A stretch of 64,000 nt of DNA from Cristatella mucedo (taxonomy: Eukaryota > Bryozoa > Phylactolaemata > Cristatellidae). The DNA lies in assembly GCA_009760855.2 (NCBI GenBank), contig WPIO01000005.1, positions 11,946,001 to 12,010,000 on the forward strand. The letters run 5' to 3'. The translations under genes and the position numbers were made by a program. This document shows positions 44,369-56,176 of this stretch, piece after piece (within the stretch, counting starts at the first letter, position 1; the number at the start of each line of letters is the position of its first letter). The notes beneath the pieces are model-generated. The model was given only the letters and a program-made list of their open reading frames with translations. It made no database searches and had not been told where the DNA came from.

Positions 44369-45483
44369 GTAAGCATTCGTAAGCGCTGCAAAGCATGAGC
44401 AAGGCACCTTGAGCGTTTTCTGATAAACGAGGAATTGGCAAGTGCTATAGAAGTGTTTCTTAGGTGTTAACTCTTGCACTTTCCCAAGCACATGTACAAA
44501 ATTAAACTACCTTCTCGTAGATACACTGAAAACCCTTTAATGCATGCTGATTGCCGTGGTGTTGGCATTTCATGTGTTTTTCAAGACTTTCGAAGCAGCT
44601 TTATGTTTCCTGACAGCTCTTTTATCGTTAAGCAAAGTTTGCTGGTTTCTTATTCTAACTGAAGTTTTGATTGTCTTGCATAACCTCAAACCAGGTCTCC
44701 TCGAACCACAGACGTCTGTGCAAGTGTGAAACCAGGCGTCTCAAGCCTTGAACATTCCCGAACTAGTGCCAGGCACTGTTCTCGAGATGCATTTTTCTAG
44801 AGGAAAATACCCGAGGCATCCAAAAACTCTTACTTTGTTGTTCTTGTTATGTGACAAAAATATGTCTTTCGAAAACTGCAGCTGTTTTCGAATCTATTTG
44901 AAACCGGCAAATCAGTTATTTTTCATGTTTCTTGCACCAAGTCTGCTAACCAAGATTGCCGCAAGAGCAATTTGCTATATCTATTGCCTCCTGATATTCT
45001 ACTGTTTGGTTGAATTGTTTAGCCTTTATTTTATAAAAATCGGCAACGTCTCACATTTATGTTTATTCCCACTTGCATGTGTGTACACGTGCCTACGTGC
45101 AAGTGTCTGTGCAAGTATGTTAATGGAATCGAGCAGCTCAAGGCAATAATTTTTACTTTAACGCTTTATTTTGACTGTAAGGGATATGGTTTTTGAATGC
45201 AGCGATATCTGCTTGGGTCTATAAAATTAGTAGCCGGTGAACCTCACAGATTTTGCAGCTGACACCGAAAATGGTGACAACCAGTGAGTAATGTCCGTGC
45301 CATGCACTGTGTGTAGTCAGAAACCTTTTGACAAACCAATATTGTGCCCATGACCTGAAGCTTTGTACTAATGAGATTTGTGTTGCTTTAGCTTGAGTTA
45401 GGCAGCTACACCATACATCAAGTGTTTCATATCAAAAGGCGTAGCCCTGAGTTGTAAGAGAATCACGTAGTATTGATGGGGGG

Positions 45484-45485
<2 letters not shown>

Positions 45486-45579
<94 letters not shown>
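45486..45579. repeat. (GA)n microsatellite
   Basis: Roughly 47 uninterrupted GA units follow a run of G, in tetraspan intron 2. Confidence 0.95.
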
Positions 45580-45582
<3 letters not shown>

Positions 45583-46802
45583 CACTTCGACCTTTTCCAT
45601 CAGCAGTCTTTTCTGCATCCCACCTGATGTGATTGCACATCTCTCCTGCCCACTTGGATTGAGTTGAGTCGAGGGCGCTGCTATATATCAGCGACTGATA
45701 CGTGTCCTGAACGTTAATTTGCTGGCCGCATCATGTCCTTGTGGCTCTGTCGCTTGGCATGCAGCCTTCAAACAATGAAAAGCTGGCTACTTCTCCTCAC
45801 TAGTAGCGGCTTGCAGACGGCTTTGGGCTTCTTCTATAATGCGACCCGTACCCCCCACGGACGATAGGGCATGCTATTTCCAGACCCAACTTCCGGTAAG
45901 CAGCTGGCTACCTGAGCCTGGCCTGATCGCTGGCATATTTGCTATTCCTGTTTGACTAGCGAAGGGCAGTGGCAGCTGGCTCTGGTCCTGGGCACCGGCA
46001 GCCAGCTGCCTGCACGCACACGAAGTGCACTGCCAGGTCTGCAATGGCTAGCCAAATCAGCTTGGGGTGTCATGACCTTAACTTAAAGTTTTCTTGAACC
46101 GTCTAGGTGGGTCTGCATGCTCTGAGCATGTATCCAATCGTTGGGCTGATAGTTTGAGGTGGGGTTCTCTGATAATTGTGAAGTTTTGTCCTGGCCTTTT
46201 TTTACCCTGGGCTTGCATCATTCTTGGAGGCCACAGAGCTATAGGTGGCAGCATGTGGATGGTCCGTTTGGGGCTAAGTTTGGCAAAACCTCAGTTAACC
46301 TCAATTCAGTGTTCGTTTATGTGCTGTCATCATGACAGGGGTTTCGCCAGCCTGCAGACTAGCTTGCTTTTCAGTGGCCGTTAGTGGATCTCAGACACGA
46401 GCTTGCACGGCTATGTTGGTGGGCAATCGGCACCCAAGCCAGACAATGGTGGCCAACGGTCGACAAAAAAAAGCAGAAAATATTTCATAAAAGCATGGCA
46501 AAATGCAGCTGTACCTTCGGCTGAATAGATTTAAGCGTTCCACATTCCAACGGGTATCTTAGCTCTAGACAGAATTATGTAATGCCGTTATGATACGATA
46601 CGGTCACGTGGGCAAGGTTTGCTCTGTAAGTGCTACCTTCTCCCTATGCTGGTGCCCTCCCATATATCTCTACTAATTAAAGTGAGAAAGTCCGTCCTTC
46701 CCTAGGGCGTGTTGCAAGATGGAGCACTTGCGTCACGTGGTTAGATGGCACAGTATTGTCTTCCGTGACCAGTACTTCCGTGAGCGATATGTAATAAACG
46801 TG

Positions 46803-46806
<4 letters not shown>

Positions 46807-46842
<36 letters not shown>
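46807..46842. repeat. (AT)n microsatellite
   Basis: About 18 AT units, shortly before a LINE-A tail. Confidence 0.9.
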
Positions 46843-46845
<3 letters not shown>

Positions 46846-46894
46846 GTTATGACTTAGTGAAATGAGTCCACAGGCAGTGAGCTGCTAGTAATTA

Positions 46895-46960
46895 TATATA
46901 ATTCGCTTGTATAACACCCTAAGAAAACCTAATCTCTATTCAGGTGCTTACCATATGCCA
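46895..46960 (-). mobile_element. Decayed LINE-A 3' hairpin
   Basis: On the minus strand: AAGCACCTGAATAGAGATTA, then TTTTCTTAGGGTGTTATAC. Both arms have changed (GCGCC to GCACC, GGCGC to GGTGT) so that the stem still mostly pairs, with one G-T wobble. Confidence 0.6.
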
Positions 46961-47045
46961 CAAGGCTCGAGTCCACGACCTTGGTCATCAAATACTTTCA
47001 TCCTGACTTTGGTCGGGGCTAGCATCTTAACCTTTGGGCCGCGGC
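46960..47045 (-). mobile_element. Old tRNA-derived SINE 5' region
   Basis: The minus strand reads GGCCCAAAGGTTAAGATGCT (A-box-like) and GGTCGTGGACTCGAGCC (B-box-like), with the usual spacing for the SINE head. The SINE body is missing. Confidence 0.5.
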
Positions 47046-47740
47046 ACACGTATCTGCACAAGTCTACCGTCTTCGGGAACTGAACCAAGGCCCCCCGAAA
47101 TCCATACACTGCTTGTGCTAACTCCTGCATTTCGACAAGCACATGAGCATAATCTAGCAGAAAAAAAGACTAATAAAAACTCAACCAAACAGCCATATGC
47201 AAACTACGTCGAAACAAAAAAAGTGTGCCGATTTTGTCTGCGCCCTGCCGCTGTAATCCTGCTTCCAGTATTTCAGCTAAGCGACTTAGTCTTGGTTAAA
47301 AATTTCTGCTGCCTTACAACTTGTCCACATAGCGCACATTTTAGTATTGTCATTGCAAAAGTCGCGAACAACGCTGACAGGCATTGCATGGTGCAGACTA
47401 GCGGCTTTTCTCATTGCTGTCATGTGGATGTGCATGACGAGCTTCCTGCCGGCAGCGACTTGAATGGGGGGATCAAGTTCCAACGGTGCTACAGTTCATA
47501 TATTGTGCCAATTAGGCTGCTAGTGCATCTCTTGCTCGTGCATGCACTTGGACCTTGCCAGGACTGTGCACATAAGGAGGGTTAGCTAGTCTCAGTAGTC
47601 CTCTCGTTTCGTTAAAATTTTGCTTATGCCATGAGACCTTTTACACTCTTCGCCTGGTATGCTGCATGCCTGTAGCGGAAACAGTGGACGGCAGTTTGCT
47701 TCAGGTGCTGATGCCTTAGCATTAACTTTCTTAATTGTAG

Positions 47741-47845
47741 GAATTCTTTATCTGCATCTTGTTGATAATATTCTACATTATCGCAGCAATTGTGTCAGTT
47801 TATTATGCTATGCTGCATCCCCACAAGTGGACCATATGTACATGT
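47741..47845 (+). CDS. Exon 3 of the MARVEL-like tetraspan protein
   Basis: 105 bases, residues 117-151, between the acceptor ACTTTCTTAATTGTAG and the donor ACATGT|GTAAGT, phase 0 at both ends. It encodes membrane segment 3 (a 25-residue Ile/Leu/Phe/Tyr run, EFFICILLIIFYIIAAIVSV), a short loop with HPHK, and the start of segment 4 (WTICTC). It was not obvious from open-frame length and is supported by paired consensus splice sites, phase, and its fit between segments 2 and 4. Confidence 0.8.
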
Positions 47846-48415
47846 GTAAGTACCAATTGAGATGACAACGCTATGCTTCCTACTTTTTGTGTCTTGCTTT
47901 ATATATGGCTTGGCGTTTGAATGTGCTTAGCATATATGTCGCGTTTATTTTATGTGTGACTATCCTTGTGCATGTCTATTGTCCGTGATTATTAATGCAT
48001 ATTCCTATGCATCGTGAATGTCGGCTGACCTCTTAATCTGGGCTATTCAAAAGCAGAGTTTTTATGCATTGGCAGATGTGACCTTGTCTTAGGTTCGAAG
48101 TTTACCATCAGGGCACGGAGCACCGTGATGCAACCCTCGGATTCCAAGCTCATTGGGCATTGTCTCTCCCTGTATGCCTGTCTTGCTGTCCATAGCAGCA
48201 TTTTTCAATAACAATAATAATAATAAGTCGTTTATGGTGCCACTGGCTGGCTGCATCTTAGGCTGAATGATATCGTAATGCAATGTCCACTTAAGCGATC
48301 TCGACTCTTGGCAAGCGTGCACTGGTTGAGGATGGTGGTGGCGCTGCGCCCGCCGGCTGCCATGTTAGTGGCAGCTGCGCTTACATGCGTGTGTGCTGTG
48401 TTCTGACTGTTTCAG

Positions 48416-48547
48416 ATATTTGCCTTCTGCACACAACTAGCCTACAGCCTGGACTGTGGCGTGCAGTTCATTTACTGGCGCAAGTCGAAAAGACGTGATA
48501 TCTACAAGCACTCGAGGACGCCGACCGAGCACGAGCCGACGTATTGA
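48416..48547 (+). CDS. Exon 4 (last) of the MARVEL-like tetraspan protein
   Basis: The acceptor GTTCTGACTGTTTCAG precedes residues 152-194 and TGA at 48545-48547. It completes membrane segment 4 (IFAFCTQLAYSLDCGVQFIYW), in which an acidic residue in the helix (Asp164) and the exit Trp-Arg-Lys resemble the last helix of MARVEL proteins. A basic (RKSKRRD) and polar cytosolic tail of about 20 residues ending EPTY follows. The terminal Tyr is not a classical PDZ ligand. Confidence 0.8.
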   Translation: MFAFCTQLAYSLDCGVQFIYWRKSKRRDIYKHSRTPTEHEPTY

Positions 48548-49060
48548 GTCTGCTATGCGCTTTATTCATGAAAGCTGCACGGAAGTGCACAGCCGTGCGT
48601 TCTCTTGCCTGTAAACGCTAGCCACGTGCCAGTAATGCTGCCAGTGTGCTGTAGTCGTATTTTCTTGCTGAATTCGCTGGCAATGTGCCAACATTTTATG
48701 CTAGTTCTCATGTGATGAGAGTTGTAGGCTCTATGTAGGGATAGAGCTTGCTTCTTTTTTTACGGCAAGTTTGGTGCAGCATGCTATCGTAGTGTTCCAA
48801 TATTCCGAGGCGCTGATGCACCAGGTGCTGTTGCTGCCGTGACCTGACGAGTGATAGTTTGTCTCGCTCTCTGTGCTGCCAAAAACTTTTTAATCTGGTG
48901 AATTCTCCTAGCTAAGCTAGCTTTTGAATGCTAACTCGTTAGTCACAAAAATACTGACATGGTGCACTGTATATTTTTAGATCGTTGTTATTAATGTGTT
49001 CTAGAACAGGATTTGGCAATTGCTTGACTTACTGGCAATAAATGGAACCTTCTGCACAGC
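48548..49060 (+). terminator. 3' untranslated region and poly(A) signal of the tetraspan gene
   Basis: A canonical AATAAA lies at 49037-49042, about 490 bases after the stop, and is followed within 30 bases by TGT-containing sequence (CATGTGTTAG) as a possible downstream element. No earlier AATAAA was seen. Confidence 0.6.
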
Positions 49061-50870
49061 CATGTGTTAGTCCAATATCTTGCGAATCTGTGCTGCTGGC
49101 TAATTTCGCACGATGCATGCATCTAACGAAGGTAGAATCCTGATCGCTCCTGCAAAGTATGATGATCAACTGAAGCTGCTTGTTGCAGCATTTGTAAGGA
49201 TCTAGTTTAGCTTTAGTGTTAATAAAGAGAAGCAGGCAGAGTGAGTAGCCTTTAGTAGCAGCTATATTAATGGTCTACTGCGTGTTGCTGAAACCAAAAC
49301 TGTTTGTTAGCTCTTTATTATTGTAAACGACTTCTGCTATCGGTCATAGGACGAAGCAGCACTTCAAGTAATTGAAGCATGCCAGAACTGCTACTCGTGG
49401 ACACGAGCTCATGCCCTATGCTAATTGCTAGATATCGTATCTAGCTGGCAAGCTGATCGAGACTTTCAGCTGTTGCCTTCAGTCTTAGTGGTACAAAGCC
49501 TGAAGACAGTGTCGGTCAGCTGAAGTGGATAGTTCATATGATTATTACCTTTGGTGCCAGGCATCCAGGTTCGACTCTCGTTGACAACGAGATATACCTG
49601 TACCTTTACTTTGGGAAAAGTACGTTCGGTTAAAGCCCTGGAGGTTTATACTAACCATACAAATCAGGATGTTGGTTTGGCCTTATTTAGATTGTTATAG
49701 TGCTTTGCAGAATGTAACACCTTGTCGGGTGCCAGGCTTGATCTATTTTACCCGATGGACTTTCGATAGCAGTTTGTAAGTGCTGGTAAACACGTTGCTA
49801 AGGTAAAGTTTGACGGGTATTTTGCCAAAATTTAAACATAGGATATTGGTCTCGCGTAGCTTTTGTGCATTTTCATTATTAAAATTGTTTAGGGTAGTAC
49901 AATGACAAAGTTAAGCTGATGTGGGCCGGCTAATTTGCATCTCGAGGCTTAAACGAATTACTTTGCTGAGATCCAAGTGTATATACATATCTGCATTTGT
50001 CAGGCTAACTGCAAGGCTAACATTATGCAGTGACCCATCACTTCCCAGAGTGTATCGTTTCCATTTATGGATCCGTGTCCTTAGTAACGACATCTTGAAC
50101 GAGGTCTTAATTTTACAGAATGGGTAGCCGTTTTTTAAAGGAAGTAGTCACCTTGCAGTTGGCCAACGGTCTCTAGCCATGCAGATGTGGCCCAGTCGCA
50201 AAATGGAACTAGGTTGGTTTTCATTTCTAAAAAAAGTTCACACACAGCACCTATTTGCAAATGATGTAACTTTTTTGAGGGTTGCTTATCCGTCGCTAGT
50301 GCTGGATATCGAGAAAGCTAGCGTTCCCCCCACACACACACAACACACATATAATAAAGCCGAAGTTAGTAGAGACACGCTAAGTAGCGTTGCTGAAAAC
50401 ACCAGTCGTACTGTTGGAGTAGCCGTATACCAGCCGGCTGTTTGCTCATCTAAGCATCCTTGGCATAATTGGTAATGAACCGCCGCTAGGTTAATACCGC
50501 CGTACAAGCCTCGGACTGTCCGGTACGTCGACCAGCTTCTCAACCTGATCGAGCTGCAGTTCTGGAGTTAGTACTGGAGTAGAAAACGCTGTGGGTGACC
50601 AAACCAGGACAGGGGGAGTCGTACAAAAAAGTCTGTAGGGCAACAGGTGGGCTGGGACACCCAAGATGTATTTCAATCATCGTACAGTCTCTACTTCTTG
50701 CCGAAACTGAAAATGGGCAACTCGAGCTTGCGTTAGCAACAAGGCAGCATCGAAAAAAGTTATGGTCAATGAAGGTCATGACCCATTGGATAGAGTGAGC
50801 GATTCGACGGATGTCTGGATGGCAACAGGCAACACAATTAAGACTATAACAAAATAGGCTTCGGTGATTA
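49061..50870. other. No gene or recognised repeat
   Basis: Unassigned sequence of moderate AT content. Short open frames only, without motifs. A small CACA run sits at about 50332-50347. Confidence 0.5.
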
Positions 50871-50873
50871 ATT

Positions 50874-51352
50874 CTAAAGTTCTTACGCTGACCCACAAGG
50901 ACCGCCACGGCTTGGCTCCTTCGTACCTAGCTGAACTGCTGCATCAGTTTCAGCCTGTTCGCGCCCTCAGGTCCTGTATGGACAATAAGTTAACTGTCCC
51001 ATTCCTCCGCTTAAAGACAGTTGGTGACAGAGGCTTTAGCTCTGCAGGTCCTAGACTGTGGAACTCGCTTCCACAATTCTTACGCAACGACAACTACTCT
51101 CCTACTGCTGACTATGGCTCATCCTTTTCAGCGGTCCTGGGCTGCTACTTCTATGCTACTCACTACCTCAACTGCTCTCCTAAGTCTGCTATGCTTCCCA
51201 CTTTCTCTTTGTTGCGTGAGATGAAGTCTGTTGGCTACCGGATGCGTACCGAAAGCCGCCTAGGCTGTGAGTGCTCTATACAAAACTCTCCTGCGTAACA
51301 CCCACATGGTCTTTATGACTTTGTGGAGTTACAGAAGGAGATACATTACATT
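50874..51352 (+). mobile_element. LINE-B 3' half, open frame preserved
   Basis: About 140 codons are open on the plus strand: VLTLTHKDRHGLAPSYLAEL, then LRSCMDNKLTVPFLRLKTVG, GPRLWNSLPQFLRNDNYS, and on to a stop at 51298. The end is GAGATACATTACATTA at 51352. The frame stays open through what serves as the 3' block, making this the best reference copy of LINE-B in the window. The polymerase domain is missing. Confidence 0.9.
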
Positions 51353-51639
51353 AGATCACGACGTCGGATTTCTCATTTAATGAGTATGGTGCTTTTTCCA
51401 CACTGACATAAAAGTGTTGTTACACCATCCTTGTCCTTCGCACAACGCTCAACGCTCGAGTGAAAGTGACCGCTAAGCTATTCGCCGAGTTGATCGTCGA
51501 AGAGTGGTTCCGTGAACCATTATTTCTACTTTGTTCTGCAGATCAATCTTTCTCTGCATACTTACTTCTCCGTCAATTAGTCTTTATTCATGGCTGCTCT
51601 TACCTCTCACTCTATAGGAGCAATACCTTGGCAGGGCAA

Positions 51640-52626
51640 ATTTTCTAAAACTAAACGATGATAAAACTAACTTACTAGTTATGGGCAAACCTAGTGTTAT
51701 TCAGAAATTGGAAAGGCTGACTTTCAAAATTGGCTCTGCCAGCATATCTCCAGTTGCATCAGCTCGAAATCTATATGTCATATTCCAAAGCGACCTCTCG
51801 TTAGACGACCACATCAGCTCCACAGTCAAATCAGCCTATTTTCAGCTTCATAACATTGCTAAAATTAGGGCTTGTTTAGATAAGGATACCACGTCCAAGT
51901 TGGTCCATGCATTCGTGACATCCCGTCTCGACTTCTGCAACTCTCTGCTTACTGGCCTACCAGCATGTGCGATCAGGCGATTGCAGCTGGTGCAAAACTC
52001 TGCAGCTAGGCTTGTCTGTCGTGAGCGTCGCAGTTGCCACATTACTCCACTTCTCGCCGACCTGCACTGGTTACCAGTCAAGCAACGGATTGACTTCAAG
52101 GTTTTGTCGCTCACTTTTAGGTCTCTTCATTCTATGGCTCCAGCCTATCTTTCAGAGATACTACCCCATCAGGCAAAGCATCGTACCACTCGCTTTTCGG
52201 AATCCAACAGTCGAGAAATACCTCGTACAAACCTTAAATCCTTTGGAGACCGTGCATTTAGCTCGTATGCTCCCACAGCCTGGAACTCCCTCCCGACCTG
52301 CATCAGAACATCCCCTGACCTGACCACATTTAAAAGAAACTTAAAAACATACCTATTTAGGACAGCATTTAGTGGGTCCTTGTGATTCGTCCTCGATGTG
52401 CTTATGCGTGCTGACACTGTTCATGCTGCCACTAACCACATTTGAATGCTGACCCAGTGCATGTAACCCCTAACCATGTTATTCATTTTGTTTGTTTTTC
52501 AAGCATGATTTTACTTACTATTCTATTGCGTACCACTTTGCAGCAAATGTAAAGCGCCTAGAAAGAGATTAAGTTCTCTGAGGGCGCTTTATCAAGTGCA
52601 ATATTATTATTATTATATATTATTAT
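51640..52626 (+). mobile_element. Young 5'-truncated LINE-A copy
   Basis: It starts after the YADD motif at FLKLNDDKTNLLVMGKPS and stays open for about 234 codons (51681-52385) through the C-terminal block (LDFCNSLLTGLPACAIRR, HWLPVKQRIDFKVLSLTF, AWNSLPTCIRTSPDLTTFKR) to TGA. The 3' untranslated part, perfect hairpin (TAAAGCGCC...GGCGCTTTA) and (ATT)n tail follow. It is the best-preserved 3' half of LINE-A here and closest to 15372-16199. Confidence 0.92.
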
Positions 52627-52749
52627 AGGGTTTGATGGTGACCACGATGCCATTGTTGGGGTACGTGCACCGAGTTCTCAGTGAGAATGCGACATCTTGT
52701 TAGTTTTCACTATCTATACTCTACCTCTGGCAACTTTTTTTTAATCGAC

Positions 52750-53238
52750 ATACGCAGTCTTGGCTGCCATTTAATCGCGGATGGCATCCAGCTTGACCTA
52801 TCCTTCAACCCTCCTATGCCTTTCTCCTCATTGTACTCACTAAATTTCGACGACATTCGCTATTGAACAGCTAATAACTTTCAAAGTCAGCCCACTTACT
52901 ATCAGCCAAGAAACGTTGCCAAAATCAGGGCCTGCTGAGATAAATATGTGACAGCCAAACATGATTAACGCATGTTTAATTAGGTCTAGATTACTGCAAT
53001 TTCTTTTTTAAGGCCTACTGGTTTGTGTCCTTAATAGCTTGCAAAGAGTGTAAAACTCAGCAGCTCGTCTGGTCTGTCGTCAAAGGTGTCTCTGCCAAAT
53101 CGTATAACTTTCGTCTGAGCTTCACTGGCTCCCTAGCAAGTATCAATTTGATTTCAACATCCTCAGCCAGGCTCTCAGGTCACTTCACTCGCTTGCACCA
53201 GCCGACCTATCCGATCTTGAGCTTCCAATTCGCTCTAG
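52750..53238 (+). mobile_element. Old LINE (A-like), left part, interrupted by a solo LTR
   Basis: A decayed reverse transcriptase is readable with stops: a damaged YADDTQLYL region (ADGIQLDLSF), NFDDIRY, then NSAARLVC-like and LHWLPSKYQFDFNILS-like sequence and SLHSLAPADLSDL. It stops at GCTCTAG, where the LTR begins. It continues at 54468. Confidence 0.75.
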
Positions 53239-54467
53239 TGTAACGCCGAAGGCTCGGCGGGGTAAGCTTGACCTGCCGCTTACCTAGCGGCGTAGCCTAT
53301 CGCCTAATGCCGTTCGGTGCGCGCCTACGCGCAATAAGCTGGCCGCCACGAAACGAGCGTTTCTGGCTCTGACCTGCTTACCGTTACTAAAGGGGGTCGC
53401 GAGTCCGCGGCGTGAATTGGAAAGCGAGACACACAGATTGGGGATTTTACTGAACTTTATTCGCAAGCGCACAAAGTCGCTGCGCGTCTAGTTCAGCTTT
53501 ATCTCCACACTCCTCGCACGCTCTCAACTGCACCAACATTCTTGCGGAGGGAATACTCCTCCACACTAAGCGCGACCCGGACCCTAAACCCTAACCGGTG
53601 AACTAGGAATCCGTTCCCACCTGTGCCGAGGGATTACCCCAAACACGCCAACTTGCACACTCTTGCGGAGGGAATACTCCTCCACACTGAAGCGCGAACC
53701 GGAGTCTAAACCCTACCCGGAGAACTAGAACTCGGTTTCCACCAGTGCGGCAGGAATACTCCACACACGCCAACTACGCCTAGCTCGCGCCGGCAAATCC
53801 CTATGCCGAGACCCCGTGCTAGCGCGCACACACAAGACACGAAAGAAACACAAAATGCCAGCTCGGGCGCGATACGACCGTATTCGGTGGAGTCCACCGA
53901 ATCCTCCTAGCGCTGTCTCGTCCTGTTCCGTCAATCGCCGGCGAACAGCCCGCCCTCCTCCCTCGCTTTCAGAGAAACGAGTCCCCGACGGCGTCGAGGT
54001 GCAGAGCCGGACCAAAGACAAAAGACACGAGGCAAAAGACCAAGAGCGAGCGTCGCTGGACTGTTAAATACTTGGCTGAGACAATGGGGCAAGAGCTTAG
54101 TGGTATTGGGCCCGACACCATGGCCCATTACGGTAAGGAACTAATACCGGCACTAGGCCACTGGAATGTCCCCCTCTGTCCAGCTTGAATGGCGAATGGG
54201 TTCCAGACGATTCTTTCTTGGAAAGAGGGAAGGCGGGGGTTGACAGGCCAGCCAACATCAATCAGCAGCTTCCGCGGGTATCGGACCAATTCTAAAGGCC
54301 GAATCGCCACCGCCGGTCTCAGCTTCCTGGCTTGCTCTTAAGCTCTTGCTCTCTAGCCGCGCTGACGCTCCTCTCTGGCTCACTGCTCCAGGACAAAGGA
54401 GTTCTAGCCCGCCTCCGAACAGCTCCTGTTTGCGCTAAAATTCAGCCAAGGCCAGCAAAGTGCTACA
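53239..54467 (-). mobile_element. Solo LTR (1.23 kb) with target-site duplication CTAG
   Basis: The plus-strand boundaries are TGTAACGCC at 53239 and GTGCTACA ending at 54467, giving TG...CA ends with TGTA/TACA inverted termini. CTAG flanks both sides (53235-53238 and 54468-54471). On the minus strand it has TATTTAAC at 54064-54071 as a TATA box and AATAAA at 53456-53461 as the poly(A) signal, in LTR order. A two-unit internal repeat lies at 53,540-53,770. No internal retroelement genes remain, which is the product of recombination between two LTRs. It is homologous to 26347-27749. The host site is the old LINE, whose sequence resumes cleanly. Confidence 0.8.
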
Positions 54468-54960
54468 CTAGCTCCATCGCTTCTCAGCATCCAGCCATCT
54501 CGCCGTGTCCATCGTACTAAATTGAAATCTTTTGTTAATCGAGCGTTCAACTCTCTTGCACAGAAAGTCTGGAACTCACTTCGGGCTGCAGTCACTGCCT
54601 GTGAGGACATTGCGTCTTAAGTCTCAGCTAAAGACTCACTTTTTCCTGCCAACTTTCTCTTCGCCCTAGTCAACTCGTTTGCTTTGTTCCGGTGTGCGTT
54701 GCGGGCGTACTTATGCATCATTCAATGCCCGTTACTAACCGCAGGTCTTAAGAAATGGTGGCCATGAGTGCCTTCATGTTTGCTTTAGCATTCTGGCATG
54801 AGCATGAAAGTTGCTTCTGCACGATTGATACTGTGCCCATTACTAACCCCGTACGTACCGAATCTCTTGGAGTGAGTTGCGAAGCGTCTAGATAAAGATT
54901 AAGTTCTCTTAGGCCACAATACCAGCGACAATTGCTGCTGTTATTATTACTAAAAATAAC
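54468..54960 (+). mobile_element. Old LINE (A-like), right part
   Basis: It continues from 53238 after one copy of the CTAG duplication is removed. Coding remnants read SIASQHPAISPC, LKSFVNRAFNSLAQKVWNSL, then a 3' untranslated part with GCGTCTAGATAAAGATTAAG (the hairpin region) and a TTATTATTAC tail at about 54,945-54,955. Confidence 0.75.
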
Positions 54961-56077
54961 CTAGAATCATAAGCTGGATTGTATACCTCTGCACGTCGTT
55001 AAAAGCAGGCGTGTGGCTTCCACATCTGGACAGAACTAGGCCGTAAATGCAGCGCTCGTAGCGGCGCTAGTCTCAGCCTCCGTACGGCGAATACCGGCGA
55101 TGCCTTGTGGCTAGCGACCAGTAGATACAGTACCAATTCACGCTGGTATGCTGACAGTCACAGAAATGCGGCAGCGACGAAGAGCACATATGCCTTATAT
55201 AATAAGTATATGTCCGTAACGTAGATTAGTCTATTTGACAGTAATGGGTGCGTTACGGGCGTCCGACAGCGGCCATGACCTATACCGACAGCTCCGTGGC
55301 CCAGAGCTCAAATAAACTCAAATGCCTTGGGCCAACTATGGAAAAATGTCTGACTGCTTAAGGAATGGTGTCGGGTTTTATGCGGCCTCGGCCACAGATT
55401 ATCGCATTCTCGGTTCCTCGACGCTACATATTTCAGGAACAGCGAATAGTGAACATCTGTCATAAAATCTGACTGATTTTTCTCGCCGCCGTTTCAATGT
55501 TGTGGAACATCAGAAACAGCAGTAAGGGCTTTAACGAGGCAATTAAAATAGGAAGAATTCTTCCATCGTTCGTGGGCATCGGTGTTCAGCTCGAAAGGAT
55601 GCCACCTCCAAGCACTTGGGTAGTAGTAATTAAAATAATTTCGCCAGCAGCGTTCAGCTTTCGAAGTGATGAGGCTGCTCACAATCTGGAGCCTCGTGCA
55701 AGAGATTCTAGCACATTTGCAGCAAACCAAAGCAAAGGAAAATAATCGGGACACCCGTAGGTAGGACCACCCAAGACAGCTCAGTGAAGCACATCCAATT
55801 CTGTAATGCAGAAAGTCAGGAGTATATAAAGTAGACGTGGCTTAACAAACCGGAAGATATCGTTCCTCCACAAATGCTGATGAGTGCACCGTGCCGTTAT
55901 TCGTATCTTAAATTAGTGCGCAAGCACAAAGCTCGTTTCAAAGCTCTGAAATTCGTGCTCGAAACCTCCTAATAATCTCTTGGCTGACATTGAGAGAACA
56001 TTAGCCAGCCGACGATACGACAGCGTAGAAACAGCGACGGCCGCGTGAGATTCGCTCAACGTCGGCGCAATACTTAG

Positions 56078-56080
<3 letters not shown>
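54961..56080. other. No gene or recognised repeat
   Basis: Unassigned sequence. The 82-codon frames at 55,490-55,760 overlap on both strands and have no features. Confidence 0.45.
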
Positions 56081-56167
<87 letters not shown>

Positions 56168-56176
56168 GAGAGGGAG
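56081..56176. repeat. (GA)n microsatellite
   Basis: About 96 bp of GA with a few G insertions toward the right end. Confidence 0.95.

Larger units (their letters stand above)
44369..47740 (+). other. Intron 2 of the tetraspan gene
   Basis: It contains a (GA)n array (45486-45579), an (AT)n run (46807-46842), a decayed LINE-A 3' tail (46895-46960, minus) and an old SINE (46960-47045, minus). Other parts show nothing I can assign; open frames such as 47034-47585 have no features. Confidence 0.55.
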
